This document shows positions 61,271 to 64,000 of a stretch of 64,000 bases of DNA, piece after piece (the stretch's first letter is position 1; each line of letters starts with the position of its first letter). The notes below the pieces were generated by a model. That model was not told the origin of the DNA. It saw only the letters and a program-made list of their open reading frames with translations, and did no database searches. Source of the stretch: Bacteroidales bacterium (GTDB lineage: Bacteria > Bacteroidota > Bacteroidia > Bacteroidales > F082); NCBI GenBank assembly GCA_017548125.1, contig JAFYNK010000023.1, forward strand, positions 62,001-126,000, written 5' to 3'. The position numbers and the translations under genes were made by a program.

Positions 61271-62341
61271 TTATTTTTGCCAATCTTTTATTTTTTGTTC
61301 GTCGTCTTTTTTACATATTAATAGAGTATTGTCGTTTTCAGCAATGATGTAGTTGTCAAGACCTTGAATAACGACTTTTCGTTCTTTAGGTGTGTGGACG
61401 ACACAGTTTTTACATTCTATTAAATTGATGTTTTGTCCTACAGATGCATTATTGTTTTCATCATGTTGAAGATGTGTGTATAAGCTTCCCCATGTGCCAA
61501 GGTCGCTCCATCCGAAGTTTGCAGGATATACAAAAACCTCTTTAGATTTTTCCATTACTGCGTAATCGATGGAAATGTTTGGACATGTTGGGAAATATTG
61601 ATTCACTATTTCCTGTTCTTTTTCGGTATAGAAATAAGGTTCGATATTATCGAAGACGGAAGCTAGATCAGGAACCAGGTTGGAGATTGTATTTACAACC
61701 ATTTTTGCATTCCAGATAAAAATGCCGGCGTTCCAGTAATATCCGCCTTCATTGAGGTAAGATTTTGCGGTTTCGAGATTAGGTTTTTCTTTAAATGCCT
61801 CTACTTTGAATATGGAACTTTGGACTTTATCTTGTTGACTTGTAGTCTTGTAGTCTTGTAGTCTTTTAATATAACCGTATCCTGTTTCAGGGCGAGTGGG
61901 CATCATGCCGAGAGTTAATATGGCATCGCGATTTTCTGTAAATTCCAATGAATTTTTTATTACATCACGAAATGTTTCTATGTCAAGAACTATGTGATCT
62001 GCAGGAGAGAATACGAGATTTGCATTTGGATATCTTGCATAAATCTTACGACTTACGTACTCGATACAAGGAGCGGTGTTTCTCATACAAGGTTCCAGAA
62101 GTATTTGAGTTTCAGGAATCTCAGGAATTTGTTCCTTAACAATGTTTTTATATTTTTCAGATGTGACAATCCAGACATTTTCAATAGGAATCACAGTGTT
62201 GAAACGTTCTACTGTAAGTTGGATAAGAGATTTACCGATGCCCAATACATCGATAAACTGTTTTGGCTTTTCCGGAGTGCTCATAGGCCAGAAGCGAGAA
62301 CCGACTCCGCCTGCCATTATAATAAGATGATTATTGTTCAT
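61271..62341 (-). CDS. manC: Mannose-1-phosphate guanylyltransferase
   Basis: A 356-residue GT-A nucleotidyltransferase making GDP-mannose. Active-site motif: IIMAGGVGSRFWPMSTPEKP; further FSPADHIV, ETGYGYI and FKEKPNLETAKSYL with NAGIFIWN. There is no isomerase domain, so it is the short form. Residues about 159-179 (within the loop after ETGYGYI) are encoded by families B and A repeats, an in-frame insertion where relatives have a short loop. Directly upstream of its ATG begins the second four-helix cassette. Confidence 0.93.
   Translation of the reverse strand: MNNNHLIIMAGGVGSRFWPMSTPEKPKQFIDVLGIGKSLIQLTVERFNTVIPIENVWIVTSEKYKNIVKEQIPEIPETQILLEPCMRNTAPCIEYVSRKIYARYPNANLVFSPADHIVLDIETFRDVIKNSLEFTENRDAILTLGMMPTRPETGYGYIKRLQDYKTTSQQDKVQSSIFKVEAFKEKPNLETAKSYLNEGGYYWNAGIFIWNAKMVVNTISNLVPDLASVFDNIEPYFYTEKEQEIVNQYFPTCPNISIDYAVMEKSKEVFVYPANFGWSDLGTWGSLYTHLQHDENNNASVGQNINLIECKNCVVHTPKERKVVIQGLDNYIIAENDNTLLICKKDDEQKIKDWQK
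61806..61865. repeat. Families B and A repeats inserted in frame in manC
   Basis: Four 7-bp units (TTGAATA, TGGAACT, TTGGACT, TTATCTT) followed by four 8-bp units (GTTGACTT and three GTAGTCTT). On the coding strand they give RLQDYKTTSQQDKVQSSIFK, closely similar to the repeat-coded peptide of polA. Confidence 0.88.
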
Positions 62342-62344
62342 TTT

Positions 62345-62897
62345 TAAAGTTTAGAGTTTAGAGTTGAGGGTTTAGAGTAGTTGAGAGTTTTAAGTTTATA
62401 CACTAAAACTACTCTACACTCTACATTTTCAACTCTAAACCAAATTACACGTAAGATTTTCTTAATCCTGATAACAAACGAGCTATTTCTTCAATTAAGA
62501 TGTCAATACTGATTCGTTCGTTTGTTGTTATATAACCTAAATCCTCAGCTATTTCGAACTGGCTAGAGATTTCCATCAATGAACCATACGATATTTCAAT
62601 AAAATGTCTTTTTTCTTTGAAATTGAATCGTGTTACCCCTTCTGCAATATTCGATGTTACAGATACAGATGCCCTACGCAATTGATTACATAATGCAAAA
62701 TTCTCTTTAGCAGGAAAACGTTCCAATAACTGATAGGTCTTTTTAACTAATTCTTTTGATTTTTGATAGACAATTAATTTTCTATAACTAAATATGCTCA
62801 TAAATTTTATTTTGGTTTCACTTAATATAATAAACTATTCGCTAAACAACTTTAATCTTTTAACTACTTTATACACTTAACGTTCAACTCTACACTA
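62345..62897. mobile_element. Second four-helix-bundle cassette, flanked by family B repeats
   Basis: Left flank 62345-62443 has 7-bp units (near AGAGTTT) turning into inverse units (AACTCT type). Right flank about 62860-62897 carries inverse units (ACACTTAACGTTCAACTCTA). The outer arms are inverted relative to each other. The right arm begins at the TAG stop of the mutarotase gene and the left arm starts three bases before the manC ATG. No target duplication seen. The repeats are imperfect, so boundaries are approximate. Confidence 0.4.
62445..62801 (-). CDS. Four-helix-bundle protein (S23/IVS type)
   Basis: A 118-residue helical protein, second member of this family in the window but only distantly similar to the one at 23651. 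Pattern residues: LIVYQKSKELVKKTYQLLER, NQLRRASVSVTSNIAEGVTR and FIEISYGSLMEISSQF. Relatives occur as ORFs in 23S rRNA intervening sequences and as the Avd-type partners of retroelements. It interrupts a capsule-sugar gene cluster, between manC and the mutarotase gene, on the same strand. Function unknown. Confidence 0.85.
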   Translation of the reverse strand: MSIFSYRKLIVYQKSKELVKKTYQLLERFPAKENFALCNQLRRASVSVTSNIAEGVTRFNFKEKRHFIEISYGSLMEISSQFEIAEDLGYITTNERISIDILIEEIARLLSGLRKSYV

Positions 62898-63218
62898 AAA
62901 TATCCTTTCCATAAGTTGCCATTTTTCATCAGAACGGGCATTTGCATTGCATCCTTGGAACTGTGCCACGTATGCTTCCCATTCTGCTTGACGAGGTAAT
63001 GTGGCGAGACGAGCCATATCACGTTCCCAGTCAAATTCGTCAATGGTATCGCAAATCATAAAAAGAAGATTTTCTTTACGGAATATCTGCATATCAATAA
63101 TGCCAACTTGACGTTGACCTTCAATTATCTCAGGCCATACATGTGAATGAACCTCAACATATTTTTCAATCATTATTGGGTCATCAACGAGGGTAAGTGT
63201 CTGGCAATATCTTTTCAT
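62895..63218 (-). CDS. L-rhamnose/L-fucose mutarotase-family protein
   Basis: A 107-residue DUF718-type mutarotase that interconverts sugar anomers. Family features: KYVEVHSHVWPEIIEGQRQV (with the conserved His residues), MQIFRKENLLFMICDT and the late WEAYVAQFQGC. The start is two bases after the GHMP kinase stop, so the pair forms an operon and probably handles the same 6-deoxy sugar. Whether rhamnose or fucose is the substrate cannot be told from sequence. Confidence 0.88.
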   Translation of the reverse strand: MKRYCQTLTLVDDPIMIEKYVEVHSHVWPEIIEGQRQVGIIDMQIFRKENLLFMICDTIDEFDWERDMARLATLPRQAEWEAYVAQFQGCNANARSDEKWQLMERIF

Positions 63219-63220
63219 TT

Positions 63221-64000
63221 TTAGAATCCTGATCTTCTTATTTTTAATTTAATAGCTTCTGGATGATTGTTGCAGAATGTTTCGGTGTCTCTGACTACGC
63301 ATGCTAAATAACCGCCTCCGCCAGCGCCTGGCATTTTCCATGCAAGAACATCTTCTAATGCCGAATATTTATCTATATATTCTTGAACACAGCCTTGTAT
63401 CATTGCTGGGAACATTGCAACTTGCGCATTGAAAGAATCATTGTATGCTTTGGCAAATAAATCTAAATCAGTATTCATTATTGCATACCAACAATCGTCG
63501 GCTGCTTTTGCAAGATTCTCAACTTTTGTTTTAGTGATATCCATTCCATCAACGACTGAGCAGCCATGTTTGCGAGGATCCATAGGAATCATGCAGAGAT
63601 GATTTTCCAACCAGCTAAGAACGGTTTCATCTTCACATGTTTCTATTTTTTCTGGCCAGAAGTGATTGTCGTAGTAATGGCGACATAAGCCAGGAATGCA
63701 GATGCCGATAGAATCTTGTGCGCCGCTGATAATGCCGTCTTCTCTTTCTGGATGGTTTTCGAAGCAGAATACTAAACGAGCTAATGTCTCAGGATCCATG
63801 TTAGGAAGTTGATAAGGCCAGATTCGTTTTATGACATTACGAGTTGAGGTGCTCAAACCACATCTATCGCGAATCTCGAATGATGGCTCAAGGCTTATTG
63901 TGATAGCCCAACCTGGTGCGTGAACACTGACGTATGGTTGGTCAATCCAAGTGCCAGCCAAATCTAGTCGTGTTGGAATGAGACATGGACTTTTTTTCAA
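63221..64000 (-). CDS. GHMP-family sugar kinase, cut by the window edge
   Basis: 259 codons are visible from a TTG at the last base of the window; the true start may be upstream, so treat the N-terminus as unresolved. The beginning, PCLIPTRLDLAGTWIDQP, is the N-terminal substrate motif, and KMPGAGGGGYLACVV near the end is the GHMP glycine-rich motif 3. A central ATP-binding stretch is GIISGAQDSIGICIPG. The family contains galactokinase-, fucokinase- and heptose kinase-like enzymes; pairing with a mutarotase suggests a deoxy sugar such as L-fucose. Confidence 0.75.
   Translation of the reverse strand: MKKSPCLIPTRLDLAGTWIDQPYVSVHAPGWAITISLEPSFEIRDRCGLSTSTRNVIKRIWPYQLPNMDPETLARLVFCFENHPEREDGIISGAQDSIGICIPGLCRHYYDNHFWPEKIETCEDETVLSWLENHLCMIPMDPRKHGCSVVDGMDITKTKVENLAKAADDCWYAIMNTDLDLFAKAYNDSFNAQVAMFPAMIQGCVQEYIDKYSALEDVLAWKMPGAGGGGYLACVVRDTETFCNNHPEAIKLKIRRSGF

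Overview
The window comes from a low-GC member of the Bacteroidota, most likely Bacteroidales. The evidence is a SusC/SusD pair, several proteins with type IX secretion (T9SS) C-terminal sorting domains, a Wzi-type capsule assembly protein, Bacteroidetes-specific families (DUF4270, an IPExxxVDY-type protein, a GH3-like protein) and many start regions carrying the Bacteroidetes -7 box TAnnTTTG. No phage, plasmid, integrase or CRISPR signature was seen.

Layout. 1-4.8 kb: LysE-type exporter (cut by the window edge), GH3-like protein, small outer-membrane barrel, lamin-tail-domain surface protein. 5.0-8.7 kb: asd, ribF and a secreted C69 dipeptidase. 8.9-22.2 kb: an exported-protein region with T9SS cargo, ending in a SusC-SusD-PNGase F-like operon that looks made for taking N-glycans from glycoproteins. 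22.2-39.5 kb: housekeeping genes (radA, topA, polA, acpP-fabF-rnc, pheS, a peptidylprolyl isomerase, meaB, tRNA-Lys). 39.6-42.1 kb: two exported proteins, one with a DUF4353-type domain. 42.1-49.6 kb: a five-gene minus-strand cluster with a divergent GrpE-like protein, an Hsp70-like ATPase without the usual linker and lid, a membrane-anchored coiled-coil protein with a duplicated domain, and two exported FISUMP-domain proteins. It is preceded by about 540 bp of highly structured non-coding DNA. 50.1-53.7 kb: an EF-G2-like factor, an adenosine kinase-like protein and tRNA-Asn. 53.8-64 kb: a polysaccharide/capsule locus (acyltransferase-like protein, GT2, sugar transferase, Wzy/ligase-like protein, Wzi, CapD-like protein, manC) and then a mutarotase and a GHMP kinase.

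The most unusual signal runs across these regions. Short imperfect tandem repeats with 7-bp or 8-bp periods recur through the window. They often start exactly at a stop codon and often occur as inverted pairs. Two of the pairs enclose a small four-helix-bundle (S23/IVS-type) gene; one of these cassettes has perfect 25-bp terminal inverted repeats and appears to have supplied the C-terminus and stop codon of the neighbouring gene. The same units are also present, in frame, inside polA and manC, where they encode related peptides. Together they look like a family of mobile or formerly mobile mini-elements, possibly mobilised by the four-helix proteins. The Hsp70/GrpE/coiled-coil/FISUMP cluster is the second candidate for an undescribed system.
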